This document shows, in pieces, positions 50,898 to 60,077 of a DNA stretch of 64,000 nucleotides (its first letter is position 1; the number at the start of each line of letters is the position of its first letter). The translations under genes were made by a program, and so were the position numbers. This DNA comes from JAJFFW01 sp038534195 (GTDB lineage: Bacteria; Pseudomonadota; Alphaproteobacteria; Caulobacterales; Parvularculaceae), in the NCBI GenBank assembly GCA_038534195.1, contig JBCAXE010000014.1:15160-79159 (forward strand), read 5' to 3'. The notes beneath the pieces were generated by a model, which was given only the letters and a program-made list of their open reading frames with translations, was not told where the DNA came from and made no database searches.

Positions 50898-51776
50898 TCA
50901 AGCTGCACTGCGAACAACCGTTGTGGTGGGGAAGGGGATTTCGATCCCTTCGGCGTCAAACCGTTCTTTGACGGCTTGGGTCAACGCCCATTTGACAGGG
51001 AAATAATCGCTCGCATTCACCCAAACGCGGCAGATGATATCAACGGAGCTGTCGCCGAGATTATCCACGGCGACAACCGCTTCCGGCGATGCGAGGCCGC
51101 GTTTTTCTTTTCCTACTTCGTCTTTGATGAGCGTCACGGCCTTGTTGAGGTCATCGCCGTAAGAGACGCCGAATACAAGGTCTACGCGCCGCGTGTCGTA
51201 GGCTGAGAAATTGACGATTGAAGACGACCATACTTCGCTATTCGGCATAATGATTTTTTTGTTATCCGCTGTCGCCAATTCGGTTGTGAATAGCGTGATC
51301 GCCCGAACGCTGCCTTCCAGTCCCGCGGCCTGGATATAATCGCCGATCTTGAAGGGCCGGAAAGCGAGAAGCATGACGCCGGATGCGAGATGGCCGAGAG
51401 TTCCTTGCAGCGCCAGTCCAACAGCGAGCCCGGCGGCGCCCACCACTGCGGCAAGGCTTGTGGTCTGCACCCCAAAAATTCCAAGAGTCGTGATGACGAC
51501 GAGGACGACCACAGCGTAATAGATGAAACTGGAAAGAAAACTCTCCAGCGTAGCGTCGAGGCGCGACGACCGTTCGAACCAGGATTGCGCAAGCGCGCGC
51601 ACACGCCCCGCGAGCCACATGCCGATGATGAATACCAAAATCGCGCCGACCACATTCGGCAGAAAGTCGACGGCGCGTTCCAAAAGCCCCTGGGCGATTA
51701 AGAGCGCCGCATCCATGTTCTGCACCCCGTCCAATAAATTTGAAGTGGGGGTCGCGGCGGCGTTCCCGTCTTGCAT
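50898..51776 (-). CDS. mscS: Small-conductance mechanosensitive channel MscS family
   Basis: A 292-aa channel. Start at ATG 51776 (a longer frame to 51860 is open). Three membrane helices; the pore helix reads GAAGLAVGLALQGTLGHLAS with the following GVMLLAFRPFKIGDYI, as in MscS. The beta domain has ELATADNKKIIMPNSEVWSS. It relieves turgor on osmotic down-shock. Confidence 0.9.
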   Translation of the reverse strand: MQDGNAAATPTSNLLDGVQNMDAALLIAQGLLERAVDFLPNVVGAILVFIIGMWLAGRVRALAQSWFERSSRLDATLESFLSSFIYYAVVVLVVITTLGIFGVQTTSLAAVVGAAGLAVGLALQGTLGHLASGVMLLAFRPFKIGDYIQAAGLEGSVRAITLFTTELATADNKKIIMPNSEVWSSSIVNFSAYDTRRVDLVFGVSYGDDLNKAVTLIKDEVGKEKRGLASPEAVVAVDNLGDSSVDIICRVWVNASDYFPVKWALTQAVKERFDAEGIEIPFPTTTVVRSAA

Positions 51777-52050
51777 GATCGTTGGTCCTGTCGTCAAAGG
51801 CGCTGAGTTTTCAAGACTAAACGTTATCCCTGTTCGCTTCGCAGAAAACCCGTCAGCCACAGAGCCAGCGAGAAAAAACGTTCAGGTTCGCCGCTGTGCA
51901 GAAACGGCGAAACCGACCGAAAATCTGAAGATGGACGACTGGACGACGCAAGGACCGCACAGGGGCTTACAAAAATTTCAACGGTTTTGCGCTTTTTTGC
52001 CGATCGGCGCCGCGAGGCGCTGTCGGCAGGCTGTCCGACGAATAGCCGCC

Positions 52051-52593
52051 TTAGGTAGGCTTGAATGTTAGGGCGACGCCGTTGTTGCAATAGCGTAGGC
52101 CGGTCGGCGCCGGGCCGTCTTCGAAAACGTGTCCTTGATGACCGCCGCAACGCGCGCAATGATACTCGGTACGCGGAATGATCAATTTGAAATCGCGCTT
52201 GGTGCCAAGTGACCCTTCGATGTAGTCAAAGAATGAAGGCCAGCCCGTTCCAGAATCGAATTTTTTGTCTGATGTAAACAGATCAAGACCGCAACCGGCG
52301 CACGCGTAGACGCCATCGCGTTTTTCGTCATTGAGAGGGCTCGTCCAAGGCCGCTCGGTCGCCTCTTTGCGCAATACGGCAAACGCTTCCGGTGAAAGGC
52401 GTTCCTTCCATTCCTTGTCGGAAAGTTGCCATTTGTCGTAATCAGGTATCCCTTTTGGGTCAGGTTTCGCCACAGTATTCTCCTCGCTCACCGTTGCGAT
52501 AATTTCAGTTTCAGTTGTCTCGCTTTTTGCGCCGGAGCACGCGCCCAAAATTGTAAGCCCTGCGCTGCTCAAGAAAAACCGCCTGTTAACCAT
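52051..52593 (-). CDS. msrB: Exported peptide-methionine (R)-S-oxide reductase MsrB
   Basis: A 180-aa MsrB with an N-terminal lipoprotein signal: NRRFFLSSAGLTILGACSGA, twin Arg not consensus. The domain has zinc pairs in CAGCGL and CARCGG, FDSGTGWPSF, and the catalytic Cys in LRYCNNGVAL. It repairs oxidised methionine, here presumably in the periplasm. No msrA neighbour is seen. Confidence 0.92.
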   Translation of the reverse strand: MVNRRFFLSSAGLTILGACSGAKSETTETEIIATVSEENTVAKPDPKGIPDYDKWQLSDKEWKERLSPEAFAVLRKEATERPWTSPLNDEKRDGVYACAGCGLDLFTSDKKFDSGTGWPSFFDYIEGSLGTKRDFKLIIPRTEYHCARCGGHQGHVFEDGPAPTGLRYCNNGVALTFKPT

Positions 52594-52632
52594 GGTTTTT
52601 ACGTCCCTCTGTAATTTCGCCCGATAACTGAT

Positions 52633-53553
52633 TTAAGGTCCGCCTACGACGGCTTCCAATAACAATGGCGCGAGCAGAAGAAAACCCGCATTCCGGTTTG
52701 ACTTGAACAGCAGGAGACATCTGGCGCTGTCGTTGATATCGAGGGTTCTAATTTGCCAAGCGAAATGTGCCGTGGGCGCGATTAGCGCCACGTAAAAAAG
52801 CGGGCCAAAGCCGGATAATCCGCCAGCCAACGCGAACAAGCCTATAACGGCCCCGTAAAACAGCGTTAGAAACGGCTTTGTATCTTCCGCAAGGCGTCGC
52901 GCGGAAGATTTGACGCCAATCAATGCGTCATCGTCTTTGTCCTGGTGCGCGTAGATTGTGTCGTACCCCAGCGTCCAGAAAATGCAGGCGAGGTAGAGAA
53001 TGAGCGCCGCAGCATTCAAAGACGCAGCGGCGGCTGCAAAGCCGACAAGGGCGCCCCAGTTAAAGGTGAGACCGAGCCAGGCTTGCGGCCACCAGGTTAT
53101 GCGCTTCATGAAGGGATAAGCTGCGACCAGCGCGAGGGAAGCAAAGCCGAGAAGAATGGTGAACGGATTAAATTGCAACAGAACAATCAAGCCGCATAGG
53201 CACAGCGCGATTAGAAATATCCAGGCGTTGCGCACAGTGACCTGACCCGAGGGGATCGGGCGCAATGCAGTGCGGTCAACCCTGGCGTCAAAGTCCTTAT
53301 CGACGATATCGTTATAGGCGCATCCGGCGCCGCGCATGACAAAGGCGCCAATGGCGAAGAGCGCCATATGGGACGCAAATGGCGCGGATACATCCGAGGC
53401 GGCGGCGAGCGCTGATCCGAACCAGCAAGGCAACAGCAAGAGCCACGCGCCGATCGGCCGGTCGGCGCGCATCAGGCGCAGATAGGGCTTGGCCTTGCGC
53501 GGCGCGAACCGATCGACCCAATTGTCAGGCGCTGTGTCAGGAGTGGCGGACAT
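52633..53553 (-). CDS. ubiA: 4-hydroxybenzoate polyprenyltransferase UbiA
   Basis: A 306-aa membrane enzyme attaching the polyprenyl tail to 4-hydroxybenzoate for ubiquinone. ATG 53553 is chosen over a frame to 53607. The two Asp-rich motifs are CAYNDIVDKDFDARVDRT and DTIYAHQDKDDDALIG. PYLRLMRADRPIGAWLLLLP at the start is typical. It lies divergent from rsmE, as in many Alphaproteobacteria. Confidence 0.95.
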   Translation of the reverse strand: MSATPDTAPDNWVDRFAPRKAKPYLRLMRADRPIGAWLLLLPCWFGSALAAASDVSAPFASHMALFAIGAFVMRGAGCAYNDIVDKDFDARVDRTALRPIPSGQVTVRNAWIFLIALCLCGLIVLLQFNPFTILLGFASLALVAAYPFMKRITWWPQAWLGLTFNWGALVGFAAAAASLNAAALILYLACIFWTLGYDTIYAHQDKDDDALIGVKSSARRLAEDTKPFLTLFYGAVIGLFALAGGLSGFGPLFYVALIAPTAHFAWQIRTLDINDSARCLLLFKSNRNAGFLLLAPLLLEAVVGGP

Positions 53554-53615
53554 GGGCTTTCCATAACCTCCTCCGCGACTGGAGAAAAGCGGCGTATTGG
53601 AGCACACTGACGGCT

Positions 53616-54386
53616 ATGACTATTCGTCTGCATCTTAACCAACAGCTAGGCGACGGCGCTGAGGCTTCACTAAGCGCCGAGCAAGTCCATTATCTGCGCA
53701 CCGTCATGCGCCGACAGGAAGGTGACGCGCTTCTCGTCTTCAATGCACGCGACGGCGAATATGCGGCGGTGATCAATTCGCTCAGCAAAAAGACCGGCCT
53801 TGTCACGCTCGGCGCCCGGACGCGCGTCGCCGAATCAGAGCCGGATTTGTGGCTCCTCTTTGCGCCGATCAAGCGTGGTCCTGTGGATATAATCGCGCAA
53901 AAAGCGACCGAGCTCGGCGTCAGCGTTCTGGCGCCTGTGTCCACCGAGCGTACGAATGCGGGCCGCGTAAATACCGAGCGCTTGAGCGCCATCGCAACAG
54001 AGGCCGCGGAACAATGCGATCGGCTTTCTGTCCCTGAAGTTCGAACGCTGCAAAAGCTTGAAAAAGCTCTTGCCGACTGGCCGCACGATCGATTGCTCAT
54101 CTTTTGCGACGAGGCAGGCGAAAATGAAGACGACGCATGGGGCGGGCGTGAGGGCCGCGCGGCGCCGATGCTTGAGGTTTTACGGACGCGGGAGAATGCG
54201 GCTGAAAGCGCGGCGATCCTGATTGGGCCGGAAGGCGGCTTTTCGCGCGAAGAACGCGCTCTGTTGCGCGCCAAGCCCTACGTGGCGCCGGTCACGCTGG
54301 GGCCGCGTATTCTGAGGGCCGATACCGCTGCAATCGCCGCCGTTACGCTTTGGCAGGCGGCTTGCGGAGATTTTCGCAAACAATGA
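53616..54386 (+). CDS. rsmE: 16S rRNA (uracil(1498)-N3)-methyltransferase RsmE
   Basis: A 256-aa SPOUT methyltransferase. ATG 53616 (MTIRLHLN); the longer frame covers ubiA. An N-terminal PUA-like part is followed by KRGPVDIIAQKATELGVSVL, then the knot LIGPEGGFSREE and LGPRILRADTAAIAA. Methylates U1498 of 16S rRNA. Followed by gshA, a common pairing in this class. Confidence 0.94.
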   Translation: MTIRLHLNQQLGDGAEASLSAEQVHYLRTVMRRQEGDALLVFNARDGEYAAVINSLSKKTGLVTLGARTRVAESEPDLWLLFAPIKRGPVDIIAQKATELGVSVLAPVSTERTNAGRVNTERLSAIATEAAEQCDRLSVPEVRTLQKLEKALADWPHDRLLIFCDEAGENEDDAWGGREGRAAPMLEVLRTRENAAESAAILIGPEGGFSREERALLRAKPYVAPVTLGPRILRADTAAIAAVTLWQAACGDFRKQ

Positions 54387-54500
54387 CAGGTAATTGCGCG
54401 AGGATCACTCACAGGGGTTTGAGTAATTCTTGCTTGGCCAGCGTCAGGAGCGCCGCTACAGCTTATTTCCGTCAAGGGCTGAATGCGGGAGAATAAAAAT

Positions 54501-55871
54501 ATGAGTCTGCAAGCGTCGTCAGGCGACCAGCCGCCGATTGAAAATGTCGGTCAGCTCGCGGCCTATCTTGAGAGCGGTTGCAAGCCGAAGAAAAAATGGC
54601 GCATCGGCACCGAGCATGAGAAATTCGTTTATTGCCGCGAAAACCTGACGCCGCTTCCTTATGAGGGCGAGGTCGGCATCCGCACGTTGCTGGAACGGTT
54701 GTCCGAGCACACCGGATGGGCGCAGGTGATGGAGGGTGATCATCCAATCGGGTTGAAGGGCGCACGCGCGTCGGTTTCGCTGGAGCCGGGCGGTCAGTTC
54801 GAGTTGTCGGGCGCGCCGCTGGAAAACGTTCATCAAACGTGTACGGAGGTGAACCGCCACCTGGAGGCCGTCAAGCATGTGGCTGATGGGACGGGCGTTG
54901 CGTTCTTCGGCATGGGGTTTGCCCCCACCTGGACCCGCGATCAGATGCCGCGCATGCCGAAAGGGCGCTACGACATCATGCGGCGGTACATGCCCACAAA
55001 AGGCGATCTTGGCCTCGATATGATGCACCGCACTTGCACCGTGCAGGTCAATCTCGATTACGCGTCGGAAGCCGACATGGCGATGAAATTTAAAACGTCG
55101 CTTGCGTTGCAACCGATCGCAACCGCTTTGTTTGCAAACTCCGGCCTCTATGAGGGCGAACCGTCTGGGTGGGCGTCGTGGCGCGCAAATATCTGGACCG
55201 ATACGGACCCTGATCGCACCGGCATGCTGGATTTTGTCTTCAACGATGGTTTCGGTTTTGAGCGCTATGCGGACTATATGCTGGATGTGCCCATGTATTT
55301 CGCCCATCGCGGCGGCAAGTATCTGGATGCGGCGGGGCTCTCATTTCGCGACTTCATGAAAGGCGAGCTTCCGATCCTGCCGGGCGAGCGCCCGCATATG
55401 GGCGATTGGGAAGATCATCTATCGACGGCGTTTCCTGAAGTGCGCCTGAAAAAATTTCTGGAAATGCGCGGGGCGGACTCGGGGCCGTGGGCGCGGATAT
55501 GCGCGTTGCCCGCGTTCTGGGTTGGGCTTCTCTATGAAGAGACGTCTTTGCAAGCGGCGTGGGATGTCGCCAAGGCGTGGACGAAGGAAGAGCGGGAGGC
55601 CTTGCGCACCGATGCTGCGAAGTATGGGCTAAAGGCGGAAATCCGCGGCCGGACAGTCCAGGACATTGCGCTCGAAGTGCTGGCGATCTCTCGCGATGGC
55701 CTAAAGGCGCGTGCGCGCCCCGGCTCTACGGAGCCGGACGAAACCGTGTTCCTCAATCCGCTCCAGGAAATCGCCGAAAGCGGCGTCACCATGGGCGAGT
55801 ACACCGCGGACTACTTCGTGAATGTGCTTAAAGGCGATGTGCGGCGCTTGTTGAGCGAGAGCGAGTATTGA
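54501..55871 (+). CDS. gshA: Glutamate-cysteine ligase, plant/alphaproteobacterial type
   Basis: A 456-aa enzyme for the first step of glutathione synthesis. ATG 54501 after a GGGAG is preferred; an in-frame ATG at 54483 would add six residues. Motifs: RIGTEHEKFVY, SLEPGGQFELSGAPLENVHQ, MMHRTCTVQVNLDYASEADM and PYFAHRG-like MYFAHRGGKYLDA. This GCS2-type enzyme resembles plant GSH1 rather than E. coli GshA. Its stop overlaps the next gene. Confidence 0.94.
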   Translation: MSLQASSGDQPPIENVGQLAAYLESGCKPKKKWRIGTEHEKFVYCRENLTPLPYEGEVGIRTLLERLSEHTGWAQVMEGDHPIGLKGARASVSLEPGGQFELSGAPLENVHQTCTEVNRHLEAVKHVADGTGVAFFGMGFAPTWTRDQMPRMPKGRYDIMRRYMPTKGDLGLDMMHRTCTVQVNLDYASEADMAMKFKTSLALQPIATALFANSGLYEGEPSGWASWRANIWTDTDPDRTGMLDFVFNDGFGFERYADYMLDVPMYFAHRGGKYLDAAGLSFRDFMKGELPILPGERPHMGDWEDHLSTAFPEVRLKKFLEMRGADSGPWARICALPAFWVGLLYEETSLQAAWDVAKAWTKEEREALRTDAAKYGLKAEIRGRTVQDIALEVLAISRDGLKARARPGSTEPDETVFLNPLQEIAESGVTMGEYTADYFVNVLKGDVRRLLSESEY

Positions 55872-56509
55872 TCGTGACGTCGCTTGACGTCTTCGCAGAC
55901 ACATCGTCCGCTTGCGCACTGTTAGCCGAACGAGAGCCTACGCTGGCGAGGGCGTTAGCGCCGATATCAAAACCGGTCGTGCGCCGCCGGGAAGGCGGGT
56001 TCGCCGGGCTGTTTCGGATCATCGTCGAACAGCAGGTTTCAGTGCCGAGCGCGCAGGCGATTTGGGCGCGCTGCCAGGGCGCGTTCGATGCGATCACCCC
56101 GACGCACATTATTGATCATGGGGCGGACGGGTTAAGGGGTTTTGGCCTTTCCGGACCGAAAGCGCGCTATGTGCTGGGCCTTGCGAACGATATGGAATGC
56201 GGCGCTATCGATCTAAGCGCTTTATCGGCGCTCGATAACGAGGAGGCTGCTGCGGCGTTGCAATCAGTGGCGGGCGTCGGTCCCTGGTCGGCTGCGATTT
56301 ACCTTCTTTTTTGCGAAGGGCGGGTCGATATCTGGCCGCCTAGGGATGTGGCGCTGCGAGCGGCCTATAATGCGGCGAAACCGAGAAAGCCTGAGCTCGA
56401 CCAGAATCGCCTCGATTCGCGCAGCGCCCGCTGGGCGCCCTATCGCGGCGTCGCAGCGCATATTCTGTGGACTTATTACGCGCATATCCGCGGCCGAACG
56501 CCCATTTAG
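55868..56509 (+). CDS. DNA-3-methyladenine glycosylase (AlkA-like)
   Basis: A 213-aa HhH-GPD glycosylase. GLFRIIVEQQVSVPSAQAIW, then the helix-hairpin-helix LQSVAGVGPWSAAIYLLFCE and VDIWPPRDVALRAA with the catalytic Asp at the end. It removes alkylated purines. The start is TTG 55868, overlapping the gshA stop, or GTG 55874; both are plausible. Confidence 0.88.
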   Translation: MIVTSLDVFADTSSACALLAEREPTLARALAPISKPVVRRREGGFAGLFRIIVEQQVSVPSAQAIWARCQGAFDAITPTHIIDHGADGLRGFGLSGPKARYVLGLANDMECGAIDLSALSALDNEEAAAALQSVAGVGPWSAAIYLLFCEGRVDIWPPRDVALRAAYNAAKPRKPELDQNRLDSRSARWAPYRGVAAHILWTYYAHIRGRTPI

Positions 56510-56705
56510 AGCGGGAGTTTGAACAAAAACGCGCTGATGCGACGAAAATACCACGCAATCTGTCAAACGTTTGTCATGGAGAATCAGATAATTGTGTCGG
56601 TATGGTCGGCTCCCTATATTGTTTGGACGAGTTTGGAGGTGTTGCGTTCAGGAACGTATGGATTGACAAGCGGGCGAAAGCCGCACGAGCAGTGGGGGCC
56701 GTGTG

Positions 56706-57287
56706 ATGGAACTCGCCCCAATCACTGCGCGCAAACAGTCGCCGGAGAGTTGTCCTGCGCTGGTTTTGAACGCCGACTTCCGGCCGCTCAGCTATTTTCC
56801 ACTATCGCTCTGGTCCTGGCAGGACGCCCTGAAGGCAGTCTTCCTTGATCGCGTCGACGTCGTCGCGCAGTATGAAACGATGGTGCGCAGCCCAAGCTTT
56901 GAGATGAAGCTGCCATCTGTTGTTTCGCTCAAGACCTACGTCAACCACAAGCGCGCCCCGGCCTTCACGCGGTTTAACGTCTTTTTGCGCGACAGTTTCA
57001 CCTGCCAGTATTGCGGCAACCCCGACCGGGACCTGTTGACGTTCGATCATGTGGTGCCGCGGTCCAAAGGCGGTCGCACGACGTGGACGAACATTGTCGC
57101 CGCCTGCAGCCCCTGTAATTTGCGCAAGGGCGGACGCATGCCGAACGAAGCGAAAATGCATCCAGCCCGCAAACCGATCCGCCCGACCATGTTCGAACTG
57201 AATGAACGCGGCCGCGCGTTTCCGCCCCATTACCTGCACGATAGCTGGCAGGACTTCCTCTATTGGGATAGCGAACTGGAGCCGTAA
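56706..57287 (+). CDS. HNH endonuclease
   Basis: A 193-aa HNH protein. LVLNADFRPLSYFPLSLWSW marks the common N-terminal part of a widespread bacterial family; then RDSFTCQYCGNPDRDLLTFD, DHVVPRSKGG and SPCNLRKGGRMP carry the zinc Cys pairs and the catalytic His/Asn. A GTG lies directly before the ATG at 56706. Its cellular role is not known. Confidence 0.9.
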   Translation: MELAPITARKQSPESCPALVLNADFRPLSYFPLSLWSWQDALKAVFLDRVDVVAQYETMVRSPSFEMKLPSVVSLKTYVNHKRAPAFTRFNVFLRDSFTCQYCGNPDRDLLTFDHVVPRSKGGRTTWTNIVAACSPCNLRKGGRMPNEAKMHPARKPIRPTMFELNERGRAFPPHYLHDSWQDFLYWDSELEP

Positions 57288-57336
57288 TCGATAAGGGCTG
57301 TTGCTCTTTCGCGTCTGTCGGGCTTACTTTTCACGA

Positions 57337-58137
57337 ATGGATAGAGTTCGGCATTTTGTTCGCCATCGGCCTGCATTGGTTTCCTCGTCAATATCGCGAC
57401 GCGCCGTCGCGTCTGGTCTCGCGGCGACCATTTTGACAGCATGTTCCTACGATGAAGAGTTGGGGCCTAATGAGTTCCTATTTGTGTCTTCACGACAAAT
57501 GGCTCAGCTGGCGCGTCCGGTATGGTCGCAGTTGCTTGAGCGTCACTCTGTGTTGACCGACGCGGACGATGTTGCGCGCGTCGAGCGCGTCGCCTCGCGG
57601 GTTGTGGCCGCTTCCAACAATGATCCTTCCGAATGGGAAGTCGCAATCGTTCAATCTGACGCCGTAGACATTGTCGCGTTGCCGAACAAAAAGATCGCTG
57701 TGCATTCGGGGTTACTGTCGCACACGGAAAATGACGATCAGCTCGCGGCGGCGATTGCGCTGGCCGTCGCGCATGTAAATTACAATCATTATGGTGAGCG
57801 TTATACACGCTCGCCTCTGGCCGATAAGGGGCTAACCGCGGCGCAGGTCGCCGGCGCCTATCGCACAGATAAGGAAGCCGTCGAAGCGCTTTTTGGCGTG
57901 AACGAACGGGACGTCCAACTGATCCCGTTTTCCCGCGATCATACTGTCGCTGCCGATAAATTCGCGGTGCGATACGTGGCGCGCGCGAACTATGATCCGC
58001 ATGAGGCGGGTCGTCTGTGGCGCATGCTGCAAACCCTCGATGATCCGCGCTTTGCACAATCCCACCCGATCGACGAAACGCGGTTGCGTAAACTTGTTCA
58101 GGAAATCAATTTGCTTTCTTCCGCGCCGGGCCAATAA
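57337..58137 (+). CDS. M48-like lipoprotein with destroyed zinc site (pseudopeptidase)
   Basis: A 266-aa exported protein, paralogous in layout to the next gene. A lipobox-like LTAC follows a basic start. The body aligns with M48 peptidases: EWEVAIVQSDAVDIVALPNK, KIAVHSGLLSHTENDDQLAA. The HEVAH of the neighbour is LAVAH here (57760-57774), and its downstream ETEAD is TVAAD. The first His, the Glu base and the Glu ligand are all lost. It is therefore probably catalytically dead. A start at TTG 57301 would add 12 residues. Confidence 0.85.
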   Translation: MDRVRHFVRHRPALVSSSISRRAVASGLAATILTACSYDEELGPNEFLFVSSRQMAQLARPVWSQLLERHSVLTDADDVARVERVASRVVAASNNDPSEWEVAIVQSDAVDIVALPNKKIAVHSGLLSHTENDDQLAAAIALAVAHVNYNHYGERYTRSPLADKGLTAAQVAGAYRTDKEAVEALFGVNERDVQLIPFSRDHTVAADKFAVRYVARANYDPHEAGRLWRMLQTLDDPRFAQSHPIDETRLRKLVQEINLLSSAPGQ

Positions 58138-58276
58138 GCCCACGACGAGCAGCGCACACATTGATTTTTGGATAGTCGCGCGCATTACAACCCATGAACG
58201 GGTTTCCCATGGGGGCAATTTTCGTATAGTTAATGCCTGTTTGGGGCGGCGTTCAGCGCATGAAAAAAAGGGATAA

Positions 58277-59044
58277 ATGATGAGGGAACACCAAAACCTG
58301 AAAAATTGCACAATTGTTAGAGGGCTGCTCGCTGGGGCCGCTGCGCTTGCTATGACCGCTTGCGCTTCTCTGGATCAGGCGTTCGCGCCGCCGCCCGATC
58401 AATTGCGGGCCGGCGCCTTGTCGGCCTGGTCGGGGATTAAGAAGCAGGAAAAAATTTCTACCGACCCGAAATACACATCGCGTATGGCGCGCGTGGCGCC
58501 GAAAATTATTCGCGCGGCTGGCGGAAATCCTGCGGAGTGGGAAGTGCAGGTATTCGACTCCGATCAATTAAACGCCTTTGCGTTGCCCGGCGGGAAAATT
58601 GGTTTCTACACGGGCATTCTTGATTTGATGGAAAACGATGATCAAATCGCGGCTGTCATGGGGCACGAAGTGGCGCATGTGGAGCTTGAACACTCGATGA
58701 AGCGCGCAGGCCGCTCCAATCAGCTCGCCGTTCTTGGCGGCGCGGTTTCGGTCGCCGCCGGACAAACGGCGAACCCTCAGGCGTGGATGCAAATCTATGG
58801 TCTTGGCGCAAGCGTCGGCAATGCGTTACCGTTCTCGCGCTCGCATGAGACAGAGGCGGACAAAAAAGGTCTGCGTTATATGGCGGCCGCCGGCTATAAT
58901 CCGTATGAAGCGGTTCGGTTCTGGGAAAAAATGGCGGCGCAAAACAATGGCGCGCCGCCGGAATTTTTGTCGACCCATCCGAGCGGACCGACGCGCATTC
59001 AAAATCTGAAAGCCGAAATCCAGGCGATGAGCGCCGGCTCATAA
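58277..59044 (+). CDS. M48-family metallopeptidase lipoprotein
   Basis: A 255-aa exported zinc peptidase. The signal ends in TACASL (lipobox). H130-E131-x-x-H134 (GHEVAHVELEHS) and E191 in ETEAD give the full zinc site. LNAFALPGGKIGFYTGILDL and NALPFSRSHETEADKKGLRY are standard for the BepA/LoiP-like group, which acts on outer-membrane proteins. It lies 139 bases after its inactive paralogue and 26 before an exported methyltransferase. Confidence 0.93.
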   Translation: MMREHQNLKNCTIVRGLLAGAAALAMTACASLDQAFAPPPDQLRAGALSAWSGIKKQEKISTDPKYTSRMARVAPKIIRAAGGNPAEWEVQVFDSDQLNAFALPGGKIGFYTGILDLMENDDQIAAVMGHEVAHVELEHSMKRAGRSNQLAVLGGAVSVAAGQTANPQAWMQIYGLGASVGNALPFSRSHETEADKKGLRYMAAAGYNPYEAVRFWEKMAAQNNGAPPEFLSTHPSGPTRIQNLKAEIQAMSAGS

Positions 59045-59070
59045 GGTGATCGGGAATTAAGGAAAATAAA

Positions 59071-59970
59071 ATGATGAAAACATCCCTGAACGTTGCAATT
59101 CTCTGCAGCGCATCTCTTCTCGCATTGTCGGCATGCAAGTCTCTGCCGGGCGGCGACAATAGCGCTCTTGAAGCCGCCGAGGCTGCGGCGCCCGCATTTG
59201 ACGGAACAGCGTTAGCGACTGTTGTCGATGGTCGAAGCGACGAAGAAAAAGCGCGCGACGAGTGGCGCAATCCTGGTGAAACGCTCGCATTCTTTGGCGT
59301 TACGCCCGACATGACCGTGGTCGAGACGCTGCCGGGAGGCGGCTGGTATTCGCGAATCCTTGTGCCGTATCTCGACGACGCGGGTGAATATGCGGCCGCG
59401 AACTATTCGGTCGAAATGTTCGAAAAAGTGCTGCCGAATCCAAGCGAAGAGACGATGAACCGCATTCGCGGCTGGGCGGCTGGATTTCCGGATCAAGCTG
59501 CGATGTGGGGCGCCACCGGCGATGTCACCGCATTTCATTTCGGCGAGATGCGGGATGAGATGAAGGAGAAGGCCGACGCCGTCCTCATGATCCGGGCGCT
59601 CCACAACTTCAATCGCGCCGGCGGCGACTATGGCGCGGTCGCGCTCGCGGAAACATATGCGATGCTAAAGCCGGGCGGCGTTTTGGGCGTGGTGCAGCAT
59701 CGAGCAAATCCGGACGCTGAGGGCGCGGACGCCGATGGTTCTCTCGGCTATATGAGCGAAGAGGCGGTTGTTGCGATGGTTGAAGCCGCCGGATTTGTCC
59801 TCGAAGAGAAATCGGACATCAACGCCAATCCCGCCGATAATCCGGCTTCGGGCGAATTTGTGTGGCGATTGCCGCCAAGTTTCGCCATGGGCGATCAAAA
59901 CCGCGACGCATTTGCGGCGATCGGCGAGACTGATCGCATGACGATGCGGTTCCGCAAGCCGGCGGAATAA
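59071..59970 (+). CDS. Exported SAM-methyltransferase-like lipoprotein (COG4798 type)
   Basis: A 299-aa protein. Signal peptide with LSACKS (Cys about residue 22), so probably a lipoprotein. The body is a methyltransferase-like fold: RNPGETLAFFGVTPDMTVVE, TLPGGGWYSRILVPYLDDAG (SAM loop altered from DxGxGxG) and ALHNFNRAGGDYGAVALAET with KPGGVLGVVQHRA. The COG4798 match is from memory. SAM is not known to be available in the periplasm, so the activity is uncertain. Confidence 0.8.
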   Translation: MMKTSLNVAILCSASLLALSACKSLPGGDNSALEAAEAAAPAFDGTALATVVDGRSDEEKARDEWRNPGETLAFFGVTPDMTVVETLPGGGWYSRILVPYLDDAGEYAAANYSVEMFEKVLPNPSEETMNRIRGWAAGFPDQAAMWGATGDVTAFHFGEMRDEMKEKADAVLMIRALHNFNRAGGDYGAVALAETYAMLKPGGVLGVVQHRANPDAEGADADGSLGYMSEEAVVAMVEAAGFVLEEKSDINANPADNPASGEFVWRLPPSFAMGDQNRDAFAAIGETDRMTMRFRKPAE

Positions 59971-60077
59971 TCGGTCGGCCGCTCCCAATCGGCGCTTGAA
60001 AAAAGCCCGGCCCGGAGATAGTTTCCGCGCTTCTCGGCGACATCTTCGGGCTCGTTGGCGCCGCCGGGAAAAAGCGT

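Noticed and set aside
54519..55307. 262-codon open frame antisense to gshA
   Set aside because: The opposite strand carries a conserved enzyme with intact motifs. The antisense product has no recognisable domain and no ribosome site.
58656..59312. 218-codon open frame antisense to the M48 and methyltransferase genes
   Set aside because: It spans two real genes and their gap. It has Arg/Ser-rich composition typical of a shadow frame.
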